From contig BCKC01000002.1 in assembly GCA_001600455.1 (NCBI GenBank), positions 3,858,171 through 3,922,170 on the forward strand: a stretch of 64,000 nucleotides of DNA, written 5' to 3'. Below are positions 33,538 to 43,637 of this stretch, piece after piece; within the stretch, counting starts at the first letter, position 1, and each line of letters opens with the position of its first letter. The stretch is from Endocalyx cinctus. Lineage: Eukaryota > Ascomycota > Sordariomycetes > Amphisphaeriales > Apiosporaceae. Below the pieces are notes generated by a model, which saw only the letters and a program-made list of their open reading frames with translations, was not told the DNA's origin and searched no databases. Made by a program: the position numbers and the translations under genes.

Positions 33538-36264
33538 TTACATCTTCACTCCTCGTGAATTCACCTCTCCTCGGCCTCCGATGTTCAGTGCAACCCGGCA
33601 ATCGGGGCAGTACCACTTCGTCGTACGAGCCGGTATTTCGCTGAGCCCGACGCATTCAATATGGAACCACTGTCGCTCACAGCCCTGCTTTGGTGGTGGT
33701 GTTAGTTTGTCTTGAATTTCGCTGCGCGTAACGCAACCCTTGCTTGCTGGGGCTGCATGAGCAGGGCCACTATCACCTACGTCGGTGTTGTCACAATATA
33801 TCATCACTCCAAAGCTGACTCTGTTGCAGGTGCAGTATCTCGGCTCGTCTGGGTCGATAACATTGCCGTCATCGTCCACCTCCACTTCAGCTTCCTGATC
33901 AGTATGCTGGCTCGTCCCCTTTTCTTTCTTGGTATTATTGGCACGTGCTTTCTTGCGCGGCGCCGCTTTGCGCCTTCCAATGGCACTTGTGCCGGCTGAG
34001 TTTGTCGTGATGACGCCCGGAGCTGGCTTCTTAGTACGTTTGCTGGGCTGTCGCACTTCGGGGGCCGGCGTGTTTCGAGCCGTACTAGCTCGACGAGGCC
34101 TCTCCGCTGCCAGAGTTGAGGGAGGTTCCTGACTTGCAGCCTTCCCGCGCGAGGTTGGGCGGCGAGTAGTCGCGGATTGAGGTTCCTCCTTTGGCGCTGG
34201 AGCAGGAGTGTTATTTCGTGAGTTTGACTGTGTAGGGTTAGCCCCGTTGGTCTGAGCATTCTGTAGGTTCTGTAAGTTTTGTCTAGTTTCTCTCTTAGGA
34301 AGCTCCCGAACTGGTGGGAGAATTGGCGTAGTTGAGGTTTTAATTGGGGTTGGTTTGGCGGTTTCTGCAGGTGGTTTAGTAGGAACTGTAGTAGTAGTAG
34401 TCACTGCGGAAGAAGGTGGTGGTACTGGACTTGTGGTGCCCGAAGATGCAGCGGTTCTCGCAGCGACTATAGAAGAATCGGAGGAAACATTAGAGCCCGG
34501 GACTGCCGGCAATGGTACAGGAGTCCTAGACGTGAGAGTCGACTGAGCTGACTTGCCGATCTGAGGAACGGGTACAGGCGTTTCTGTAGTAACTACTGGA
34601 GTGGTGGCTGCAGGATGTGGAGGCGGCACCGATGAAGGTCTGGTGCTGAGCTGAGGTGGTGGAATAGGTGTCTCGGTCTTGGTGCGTTTAACCTGCGGTC
34701 GCTCCGGCTGCTCACTCGATGGCTGGCTCGTTGGTTGAGCCGCTGAAGATTGGGATGTACTCTGACTCTCAGGTGCTTGGGGCTTTTCCGCAACAGCGGT
34801 TTCGGCAGACATCGAGTCCCGCTTTCGCTTCCTCGTCTTTGACTTACTAGCTCCTTTTCCTTGATTCTGACCTGATTCCTGTGGCTTCTCTTGGGTACTT
34901 CCGGCAACGGATGGCGAGGCTTCATGAGTGAAGAAGTTCCTTGCTGCCTCTGCGAATTTTCTAGCCGACTCCTCGGCTTCTTCGGCAGCCATTCTAGCTA
35001 GGGTCTCACGCTTCAGCTTCTTAGCCTCGTTGAGTTTCATCCCACGATTACTCAGTTGTACCTCATCAGCAGTCAAGGCGTCAGCACTAATAGCACCTTC
35101 TGGAGGGTGTTGAGTACCGGATTCTGCATCCACGACTGGCGCGGGTAAGACCGGTTCGAATGGTTCTCCTTCTTCTTCAGCTTTCTTCTGCGCGTCTTTG
35201 TATGCTTCAACACCCCGACCCAGAGCCTTCAGCTCTCGAGCGATCATGGTATCACTAGGGTTCCAAACCGCATTCTTCTTCATACGCTTTCTAAGTTTCG
35301 CAAGTTCGTAGGGCGTAAGTTGAAGCCAAGGAGCATCGGTGCTGCCCGGGACAGCGTTATCGGGTGGGGGTTGCAGTTGCGCAAGAGCGGAACTCGTCGA
35401 CATGGTCGCGATTGGATTCTCCGTAGATCGCATGACCGGCGTTCGAGGTTGTCGTGGAGGTTTCGGGGTTTTCGGTTGCTTGGAACTCTTGGGTGTCTTT
35501 ACAATTTTAATACGAGGTGCAGGGGTAGTTTTGCGCTTAGGAGGTGACTCAGATATTTCTTCTTCCTCTTCTTCTTCTTCTTCCTCTTCTTCCGAGCTAT
35601 CGTCGCTCGACGAATTATATGCATTGAAGTCGACATCATAAGGGGCAAGTACCTCACCAGGAACAGTAATTCGAGGGGGGCCGCCGCGTACCTTCTGACC
35701 ATTGTCTAAACGAAGAGTGATCTTAGGAGGGCGAACCACCTGCGGAGATTTAGTCTGAACGGGACTTTTCTGTTCTTCGGCGGTAGGATAGTTGTCGCGC
35801 ATAGTCTGAAGTTTGGCAAGTATGGTCTTTGCTCTGTTATAATGTCTAGTAACATTTTCGTGCATGCGACAAGCCTCGGCGTGCGAAGAGACGCGGGAGT
35901 TGAGGGCACGATTCATATTTTCAGATATATCGGCGCGTAGCTTAACGGAAGACGGACGTTGCTCGGACGGTAATGTTGGAAGTTTCCCCCACTGAAGGGT
36001 TAGATCGTTTAAGGTGGCCGACGAATCGATATAAGTTTGGTCGAGCTTCCCGATCAAGGTAAGAGATCGCATCATATCTGAAGGAAGGTATTCGGTGAAG
36101 TCGAGGTAGTCGGTCACAGTTGCCTGCGCATCTGGATCGGCACGCATATTAAGAGATGCGAGGCCATTTCCAGCCCTATTCAATGGTTTCGAAGTGTCGG
36201 TCGGTGAAACCTCACCATCAAGATCCCCGCCTCTAGCAACAGGTGTTTCTTCTGCAGACGCCAT
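33538..36264 (-). CDS. ING-family PHD-finger chromatin protein
   Basis: Exon 1 (36264-33781) and exon 2 (33684-33538) encode 876 residues. The 96-nt intron is a multiple of three and stop-free, so the unspliced frame stays open, but splicing at the CTAAC-branched acceptor restores a canonical PHD finger. The N-terminal ING domain (about 50-165) begins near YLDFTEYLPSDM. A glutamate run and basic patches follow, then a long Pro/Ser/Thr-rich disordered linker. The C-terminal PHD (about 810-859) has the C4HC3 ligands plus the Y, S, M and W residues that form the H3K4me3 cage in ING2 (YCTCNRVSFGVMIYCDN, WFHIEC). ING proteins are subunits of histone acetyltransferase or Rpd3-type deacetylase complexes. 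Which complex applies (Yng2-, Yng1- or Pho23-like) is not decidable here. Confidence 0.9.
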   Translation of the reverse strand: MASAEETPVARGGDLDGEVSPTDTSKPLNRAGNGLASLNMRADPDAQATVTDYLDFTEYLPSDMMRSLTLIGKLDQTYIDSSATLNDLTLQWGKLPTLPSEQRPSSVKLRADISENMNRALNSRVSSHAEACRMHENVTRHYNRAKTILAKLQTMRDNYPTAEEQKSPVQTKSPQVVRPPKITLRLDNGQKVRGGPPRITVPGEVLAPYDVDFNAYNSSSDDSSEEEEEEEEEEEEISESPPKRKTTPAPRIKIVKTPKSSKQPKTPKPPRQPRTPVMRSTENPIATMSTSSALAQLQPPPDNAVPGSTDAPWLQLTPYELAKLRKRMKKNAVWNPSDTMIARELKALGRGVEAYKDAQKKAEEEGEPFEPVLPAPVVDAESGTQHPPEGAISADALTADEVQLSNRGMKLNEAKKLKRETLARMAAEEAEESARKFAEAARNFFTHEASPSVAGSTQEKPQESGQNQGKGASKSKTRKRKRDSMSAETAVAEKPQAPESQSTSQSSAAQPTSQPSSEQPERPQVKRTKTETPIPPPQLSTRPSSVPPPHPAATTPVVTTETPVPVPQIGKSAQSTLTSRTPVPLPAVPGSNVSSDSSIVAARTAASSGTTSPVPPPSSAVTTTTTVPTKPPAETAKPTPIKTSTTPILPPVRELPKRETRQNLQNLQNAQTNGANPTQSNSRNNTPAPAPKEEPQSATTRRPTSRGKAASQEPPSTLAAERPRRASTARNTPAPEVRQPSKRTKKPAPGVITTNSAGTSAIGRRKAAPRKKARANNTKKEKGTSQHTDQEAEVEVDDDGNVIDPDEPRYCTCNRVSFGVMIYCDNTDVGDSGPAHAAPASKGCVTRSEIQDKLTPPPKQGCERQWFHIECVGLSEIPARTTKWYCPDCRVALNIGGRGEVNSRGVKM

Positions 36265-38280
36265 AGCTAGCTACAACGAGCTCAAAGCCACTCGTTTTCC
36301 GCCCTAACAAGTATTTATTAGAATGATCGCAAAAGATGTGCTGGAAAAGAAAATCAAGAGTAGTTAATAAATAAAACTCGAGAGGCTGGCGATGATCATG
36401 ATTAATGTGCTATTACAATAAAGTTTGTCATGATGTTGGGGAATACGCGTGAATCGTTCGTTGAATCAAGTGTGGCGTCTAGCGTGGTAGCCCGTAGATC
36501 GTCACGCTAATTAACCTCCGCTAGCGTATTGATTACACTACTGCATTGTAAAATATCGTAGTATTGCATAATACCCTTAAGTATATATTTACTTACATAA
36601 TACAATACGTAAAACCCATAAGGCCGCAGGATGAAAACCTCACGCAACTAAACATATCACCAGTGCTCGTTCTCTCTTACTTAAATGCGTTATACCACAC
36701 AAGGGGTGCTAGAAGGGCGAAAAAAAGGTTATGAAAAAAGAGCATTGATGTAAGGCCGGTCAGTAGATTGGATGACGTACGGTGCACGTATGCTTATTCA
36801 GCTGCTAGTATAGGTATATACTTAGGTAGTCAGTCTAGTGCAGAATAGCTGTCAAGAGACTTCTGTTCGGTACGCATCAACTTTGATATACAGTTATATC
36901 GGACCAGAATCAGGGCATTTCCGGAGCCCATACTGTTTGTGATAGTACGGGTGTTACAGTTGATCATTCCATGCGTGTGGATGCACCTTTATCGTGGCTA
37001 GTGCGTAATGCTGGGATAGCCCAGCCTTTTCTAACAGTTTTCCCCTTATCACCTACTCCGTAAGGAAGAGGCATCAGTCGTTCTTTTCGTTTAGTTAGGT
37101 CTTTTGTTGGCATCTGTCTGGAAGCATGTCGCGGATGCTGGGCTCGCGTAGCGTAGCCAGTAGCAGGCTCACTTTCACAAATGTAAATAATAAAAAGCAA
37201 TAAGAGGGCTATTTTAATCGATATAAGATGAAAACTTTTGCTCTATTATAACTACTTTTCCTTTCTTTTTATTAATAATTATCACTGAGTAAGTCGTTGT
37301 CGTATATGGATCCGTATACCAATTGCGCTTTGTTAACAAACTATTCACTAACTTTTCGCATATCTCCTGCATAGATTCCCTTCCTGGTAAGTGGTAGATT
37401 TACCGTTTCAACGCTCCGTGTGTACTACAGCAGCAGTAGCAACAGCACCGACCCCGTAAGTCAAACACTAAACCGCCGCACAGCTATTCGCGCGGCCGCT
37501 CCCCCAGCGGCTTCCCCGTTTCCCCGGGAAGCCGTCGGCATCCTCAAGGAACTTACCTCCGCCGTAGTAGGGTTAACCGACGCCATCGCAAGTTTTTATA
37601 TACATCTCTATCTGCGTCGTGCTAAACGTTATTAACCCATCGCGCAGAAGGAAGTGAAGTGGGAGATGAAGAAGAAGAGAGAGAGGAGGAGGAGGGTAGA
37701 TATGGTAGGAAATAGCCCCTGGAATTGCGACCCGGCAGCGTTACGGCTCACTCCCCTTCTTCTGCCCCCTGCCCTTGCCGGACTATATTTACACCTGAGT
37801 TTTTTTTTTATCTCCGTCTAAGTAGTCGCTGAACATAAGTCATTCTTGGATTATTTTTTCGCGTAGTTTTAGTTTTAGAAAAATCGCCGCATCTTGGCAT
37901 CAGCGTATCGCTGGTCTTGAGCAACTACATACGGCTATCTTGAAGTTTTACACACATTACATACCTCGTTCCATGCTACACTTTGAAAAAAAAAAGTAGA
38001 TAGTTTACCGTCTCGGTAAGAAATGCGTATATAATCAGTCGTCAATCCGCACCCCAGCCCTAAGGTCGAAAAAGTATAATATTTTTAGGGGTTATAAAAT
38101 GTGTTCATATTTATTTTCTCCTTACTTTTGTAACTTTCTTTATGTTGGTTATAGTATAAACTTATCACCCCAGAATCTCGACATCACATCTCCTACACAA
38201 TTTCCCCCCACAACATACGAAATAACTCGAGCTTCCCCCGTTCCCCTGCATAAATCTCTAACACTCTATCACGCATAATT
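36265..38280. other. 2-kb intergenic region with one GC-rich island
   Basis: Mostly AT-rich, with a GC-rich island near 37440-37640 that contains a possible small frame (listed separately). The right end is the 3' flank of the membrane-protein gene; the left end holds the ING promoter. Confidence 0.5.
37420..37635 (+). CDS. Possible small protein or 3' exon (weak)
   Basis: An open frame with a markedly GC-rich second half that reads AAAPPAASPFPREAVGILK, then a helical stretch around ELTSAVVGLTDAIASF and a basic end LRRAKRY. It has no ATG; the frame is open back to about 37375. Splice-like signals lie nearby: a CTAAC word and AG just before 37375, GTAAGT at 37387 and GTAAGT at 37456. It may be the last exon of a small gene whose upstream exons I could not assemble, or a chance frame. 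No family recognised. Confidence 0.2.
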   Translation: MYYSSSSNSTDPVSQTLNRRTAIRAAAPPAASPFPREAVGILKELTSAVVGLTDAIASFYIHLYLRRAKRY

Positions 38281-39562
38281 TTAAAAATCACCGACAGCTC
38301 CTAGACCAGCACCAGTAAACACGGCGGCGAGGACCCAAACAGAGCTCCAAGCGATCGCACCCACGGTTTCGACGCCGCGAACCGTGAGGCCCGTCTGTAG
38401 GGCTGTGTTGATACCCGTTACGGCCGCGAGGAGCGCCGTCCTCTTCAGCAAGACCTTCTTCTGGCTCGACCAGCCCCAGACGTTCCACCAGAGAGTCTCT
38501 TCCAACGAGGCGCGAGTGGGGTCGAAAGCGCTGTTCTTCTTGTCTTCCGCCGTATCGTTGCTGGTTACTTCAGCCGGCTCGAAGACGAACGCGCGGGCCG
38601 CGAAGCCGAGCACGAGACCAAGCGGGATCAGCTCCGTCACGTAGGAGGGCTGGTGGGCGCGCACAAGAGAGGGCAGGTCGTTGAAGTGGACGACCAGGTA
38701 AGTGGGCAGGTAAGTCGCGTATGCGACCAACAAGGTGACGCTATAAATGGCGCCGGCAAGGGAAGTGGTGCCCAGCGTAATCCACGGATCTGAAACGATC
38801 TCTGCGTTAGGGCTCGACGACGGCTGCGCGTGCGCCTTCGACAATGGGCGAAGGAGACGGAATGGAATGTAAGTTGCCAGAGTGTCAATCCCTAGAGTAA
38901 GCAGTAATGCGCTGGCCGGCGTCTCGTAATGGGCGAATAAGAGGTAGAGCTGTTTTCATATTTGTTAGGAATATGGCTTTTAAGAGATTTCCGGGACAGA
39001 AGTCATACCGGGGGGCCATGAGTTAGAAGGTTCAGGGCTGTAAGATCGTAACCATCATAATTGCCGAACCATACCAAAGCTAATTCCAACCTACGGCGCG
39101 ACAAGGATAATTAGTATTCTCGCACTAGACCAAATAAGCAGCGATGACATGCGCGCAAACTCACAATCTCCATCCCGTCACAAGTCCAACCTCGGACCAC
39201 GAATCGAGAAGTCGCACATGCGAAGCTAGCATGCCCATGGTATATTGCCACGTTAAAGAATAACCCAGCCCCGATAGAGCCATACTCAAAACCGTGACGA
39301 GAGGAAATTGAAGACCCTTAGGTAATTTTGACTGGAAGCTAGTTTTTGGTTGACCATCGTCGCGCCCCTTCTTGACAGGACCTTCAACCTTGGTAATTCG
39401 TACCACCTTTGGCGAAGGTTCTGGCGGTGACGGTGGCGACGGCGACGGTGTAGGCGCGTCTTTAATAATGTTTTTGGCAGGCGAGATGCGCGCGGGCGAA
39501 GCACTTGTTGAAGAGGCTGCTTCTGAAGCCATTAGCGCCCTTTCTTGTCTTCTGGTACGCAT
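38281..39562 (-). CDS. Multi-pass membrane protein of unknown function
   Basis: Three exons, 39562-39165, 39090-39009 and 38949-38281 (introns of 74 and 59 nt), join to 382 residues. The first 80 residues are Ser/Pro-rich and basic, probably cytosolic. Hydrophobic segments lie near residues 90-112, 133-150, 163-185, 225-250, 270-290 and 325-375, suggesting five to seven helices. Exon 2 encodes ELALVWFGNYDGYDLTALNL and exon 3 starts LYLLFAHYETPASALLL. I do not recognise the family; no transport or enzyme motif is visible. An internal polar loop (about 290-325) is acidic and Lys-rich. The spliced frame is well supported by phase and by a TACTAAT branch site in intron 1. Confidence 0.75.
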
Positions 39563-41128
39563 GATTAGTGATTCTCTCGGGAAGATAAAATATATTTCGC
39601 TAGAGATTAATATTTAGTAGGCGATGGTAAAAAAGTGTCAAAATTTGTTGGGAATATAAGTGGAAATAGATGTAGAAGAAGCTGAGGAGAGTATAGAAAA
39701 GGGTATAAGATCAATATTATAAGAAAAAGGACATATTATAAATACTCGAATTTATTGTTATTAATGGTGATGATTTATTAAAGGGGGGAAAAAAAAAGAT
39801 CATCAAAGTTGGCGTACATTAAAGCAAAGAGAGAAGAAAAACTGGTGATTAAAAAGAAAAGGCAAGCTTTGGGTGAGGTGACGGAAAAAGAAAGCCTTAG
39901 GTATTATCGATTATTCCTTATTGGATAAATGACAATACCTAATAACAAACTGATTGACGAGGGGCAGTCTTTTTTTTAAGCCTAGTCGAGTCTTCCCTGC
40001 CGGTCTTGTCACCTATAACAAGCTCTTAAAGCTCCCCCCATTACAATACAGTTACTTAAGTTACTTAGGTTATTTAATCTAGTGACGTCTTTGGCACCAA
40101 ACCCCTGCAGCTCTCCCCAGAGACGATCTTCCTTTTCTGCCCCCACCGATACTATGATGTACTTGTACTATCTATTATGTTCTATTCTATTGTACCATTG
40201 ATGATCAAATCCTATCATGTCCTATCTCTCTCTTTCCCTCCCTCCTATTACCTCTTAATACTTACGCTTATCCATGTACTCTTCTAACCTACCTAACTTA
40301 CTTAACCTAATCTCTACCTACTCTCAGTATCTGCCTATCAAGAAGTCCATCTTTCCATCCCACCTATACTTTCTATAAGAGGACGGACCCTTCAGCTCCT
40401 CGATTTCCCACCTCCAACTGTTGTCTTGTATACCTTCCTCCTGGTTCCTTTCTATTCTAGCGGGGAAAAGAGAGTATTATACTCATTACTGATGGTTTCC
40501 CATATTTATTAAAACGCCATCGTGGCCCTGTCACCACAACCAGAAATCATGTACGCATCTAATATACCTTGGGTGATTTGAACACGCCATGGACCGACCT
40601 GGGTCATCTTACCAGAGCTAGGTGCGACCCTGACAGCTGCTTATCATACTCGCAACGAATCACGATGAAGATATCTTATTGTTGATATTTATCACGCGCG
40701 TAAGTCAACTTATTTCGCTGAATTTAATTTTCATTCATAAAGAACAAATGAGTGTCCTTAATCCTATATTAAGCAGCACTCCTCTGCTATTTGGTGTTGT
40801 GTAGAACTCCATAATCTGCTACGGAGTCCACCCCTCTCCTTCTTCGACCGCCTAAAGATGTTCGCTCGACGCTCCTTCCGATCCTCACTTTAACCTCGTG
40901 AAGAACTGTCCTGGGCCGTTTTGTCCGACTGCCTCCACTCTTCGGTGCTAAGGTTTCGGTTGGCGGAGCGAACCATCCTTCTTACCCTGCCGTGAATACT
41001 ATGATTCTCCTTCTATACTTCTTTTTTGTGTCTTTTCTTATTTTTGTGCGATACAAAAGAAACAATCGAACATCATATTTCGTTTCACATTTCGGGAGGA
41101 GCCTGCGTGGCTATGAAGAGATGGATGT
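39563..41128. other. Intergenic region, pyrimidine-rich
   Basis: 1.6 kb between two genes of the same strand. Long C/T-rich stretches occur at 40180-40450. No coding frame is supported. It must contain the promoter of the membrane-protein gene and the 3' flank of the C2H2 gene. Confidence 0.5.
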
Positions 41129-42765
41129 TTATTCCTCCATACGGCCAAACATCATCTCGTCGTCCTCTTCGCTACTACGCGCTCTTGACCGCCTCTCTTC
41201 CTCGTCCTCGTCGGCCATACTGCTTTCGCTGTCTTCCATCTTGACGTCCTCCGTGCGACGAAACTCGCCTCGAGTGAAACTTTCGGGCATTTGACGGCTA
41301 GTGAAGGCACTGAGGAAACTCGTGCTGAGACCCAGTGGGTCCATGTACTGAGGAGGAAGTGGAGGCACGGGTGGTGCATCGTCGGGTAAGCGGGAGTCCC
41401 GGTTTCCACCGTTACTGTTGATGCTACAGCTGAGGAGTTCTACGGCTGCCGCTAGATCACGATCGTCTTGACCGGTGCTGTTTCTCCCGGAAGAAATAGG
41501 CCGACGATCAGAGCTACCGTGGCGGCTGTGGCTAAACGCAGATGCACTCCGCATACTTTCTGGAAGAAACGAACTCGACCCAACCGACTGGTACGATCGA
41601 GAATAGGCACTACCGATACTGTATCGGTTTGGTGCGTCTCGGTAGGCTAGTGAGCTCATCATAGGAACCCCATCGGCGGGCGGTGGTGGTGTCGTATCTG
41701 CCGAGCTACGACCATCGTGATGCTCCGAGTAACCGGATGCTATGGGAGACGCAGATTCGGCATCACTAGCGAAATCCTTGGCGGAATCCGGAGGAGTTTG
41801 CGACGTTTCAGTATCAACGTTCATGGCCACGAGAACCGACGCCGCTTCAAGCAACTGCACCTGCTGGTGCTTGGATATAAGCAGCTTCGATGTATAGTTC
41901 CACTCGGGAGTATGCTCCCACCTGACAAACAATTCGTCAACACAGATTCATCTAAAATCACAATGAAAATATATATGGAACCAAGTCGGTCCTTGACCAT
42001 GCGTGCGAAAAGGGGAATTCATCCGGTGGCCTGGGCTATTGAGTGTAGGACAAGGGCAGTGGGCAAGAAAATGGGCACAAACAAATGCTTCGTCAAGCAG
42101 CTGCTATGCTTGTATCCCTTTCCACACTTGTCGCAGCGGAGGTCGGCGCGACTACTCTTCTTGCCATCATCGGTAATAGGCTGGCCGTCGCTCGCTCGCC
42201 GGATTCTATCCTTTTGGAACTCGCCATCCATTTCGTCGGCAGACATATCATTCGAATCATCCTCGATCGCGTTATCCAAACTTTCCATTTTCATATCTAA
42301 GCCAAATTTGTGAGTGTGAGGTGGAGGGAGACTGGCGGGTGGCGATGGCAAACTGCCCACGATGGCGGAGCGGGCTGCGGCGGATTTGGAAATAGTGCCA
42401 CGACGGGTACTAATAGCAATTGGCAACGGAGCAACGGTATCACCGGCCTCTTGAAGACTAGCTGCAATAGCGGCGACGTTGGCAACGTTGTTATTCATAC
42501 TTTTTCGGCGAGTCACTCTGTGCGAGGGATTGTGGGCGCCGGACAAAGCGGAGTGGGAGTTGTTTCGCGAATGGGAGGATGGTCGAGTAGCGGACAAGGA
42601 CAAAGTCGAGCCTGATGATATAGATTGACGGTGTTGATTCAATGGCCTCGTCGAGGTTGGGATTTCCTATGGTGATTTACAGCGGTGATCAGCACGATTA
42701 CTCTATTCTAGGAAGTAAGCTAAGAGGACGTTGGTGATGCAAGTCGTTACCTTGGAGGAGGCCAT
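41129..42765 (-). CDS. C2H2 zinc-finger protein with a single conserved finger
   Basis: Three exons, 42765-42751, 42666-42083 and 41921-41129, give 463 residues. The first exon is only five codons (MASSK). The 161-nt second intron, with a GTTTGT donor, falls inside the zinc finger between the two histidines: CDKCGKGYKHSSCLTKH joins to LWEH. The finger is followed by a block, TPEWNYTSKLLISKHQQVQL, shared by a family of fungal C2H2 proteins. The N-terminal part is Ser/Pro-rich; the C-terminal part is Ser-rich, with VPPLPPQYMDP and an acidic end. A nuclear regulatory role is inferred from the finger; a single C2H2 finger may not suffice for strong sequence-specific DNA binding. Targets unknown. 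Confidence 0.85.
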
Positions 42766-43614
42766 TGCCAAACACGTAAATACAAAATTAGGAGGTAACC
42801 CAAGTTTTAAGAAGTTATTATTTTATGTTCTCGGATTTTGTCCTTAATTATAAAGAATAAAAGAATTGTGGTCAAGAAGAGCAAAAGATAGCAAAAGAAG
42901 CAAAGAAAGTGAGAGCAAGTACAACGTGGAGATACGATGGATGAATGGAAAATATGGTATGTATTGTGTGTGTGTGGATGTATGTAGGTGGGAAGTACAG
43001 AAAGATTGTTAATAAATTTAATTTATTTTTACTTTTTTTTTTCTGCCCAGTTGCTCTAAAGGAATTGGGAAAGAACAAAGACCGATCGATGCACAAAAAA
43101 AAAAAAAGTTCAAGGCAGCTAAATGTGAGAGATAGGGTTCATAGTGACTCTGGACCACCTTACATTGCTCAGGTGAGCAAGGAGAAGGGGGTTTCCTTAT
43201 TCTACGCCTATCTGGTGCGGCCTAGAAGAGGTACGCGCTTATTACAGAATTAATGTACAAGGTATATAATAAGGTAGGAAAGAAAAGCAAAAAGCTACTA
43301 AGAAGGAAGAAGGTCATGGAACAGGTCAGACAGACTTCTCAAAGGTCCGCTAAGTTATTTAGGAGGGTGTGCATATTGAGAAAGAAAGGAAATAAAAGGG
43401 GGGGGTTACGATAAAAAAGGGACTGGGGTATCTTTTGGCTCGGATATGGGTGTGGGAGAAAGATAATAATAATAATTTAATCATGTGCTGGGAATAACTC
43501 ATAAAAAAAAATAGTAAGTAGTTAGGTAGTGTAGCTTTAAAAAAAGATATTGTGCCAAAATATGACCTGTTATTAGAAGGGGGAGAATAAAAAAAAAATA
43601 TTGTCCAGGGTTAC

Positions 43615-43637
43615 TTTTTTTTTTTTTTTTTTTTTTT
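43615..43637. repeat. T23 homopolymer
   Basis: A run of 23 T in the gene-poor region, the longest homopolymer noted in the window. Confidence 0.85.
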
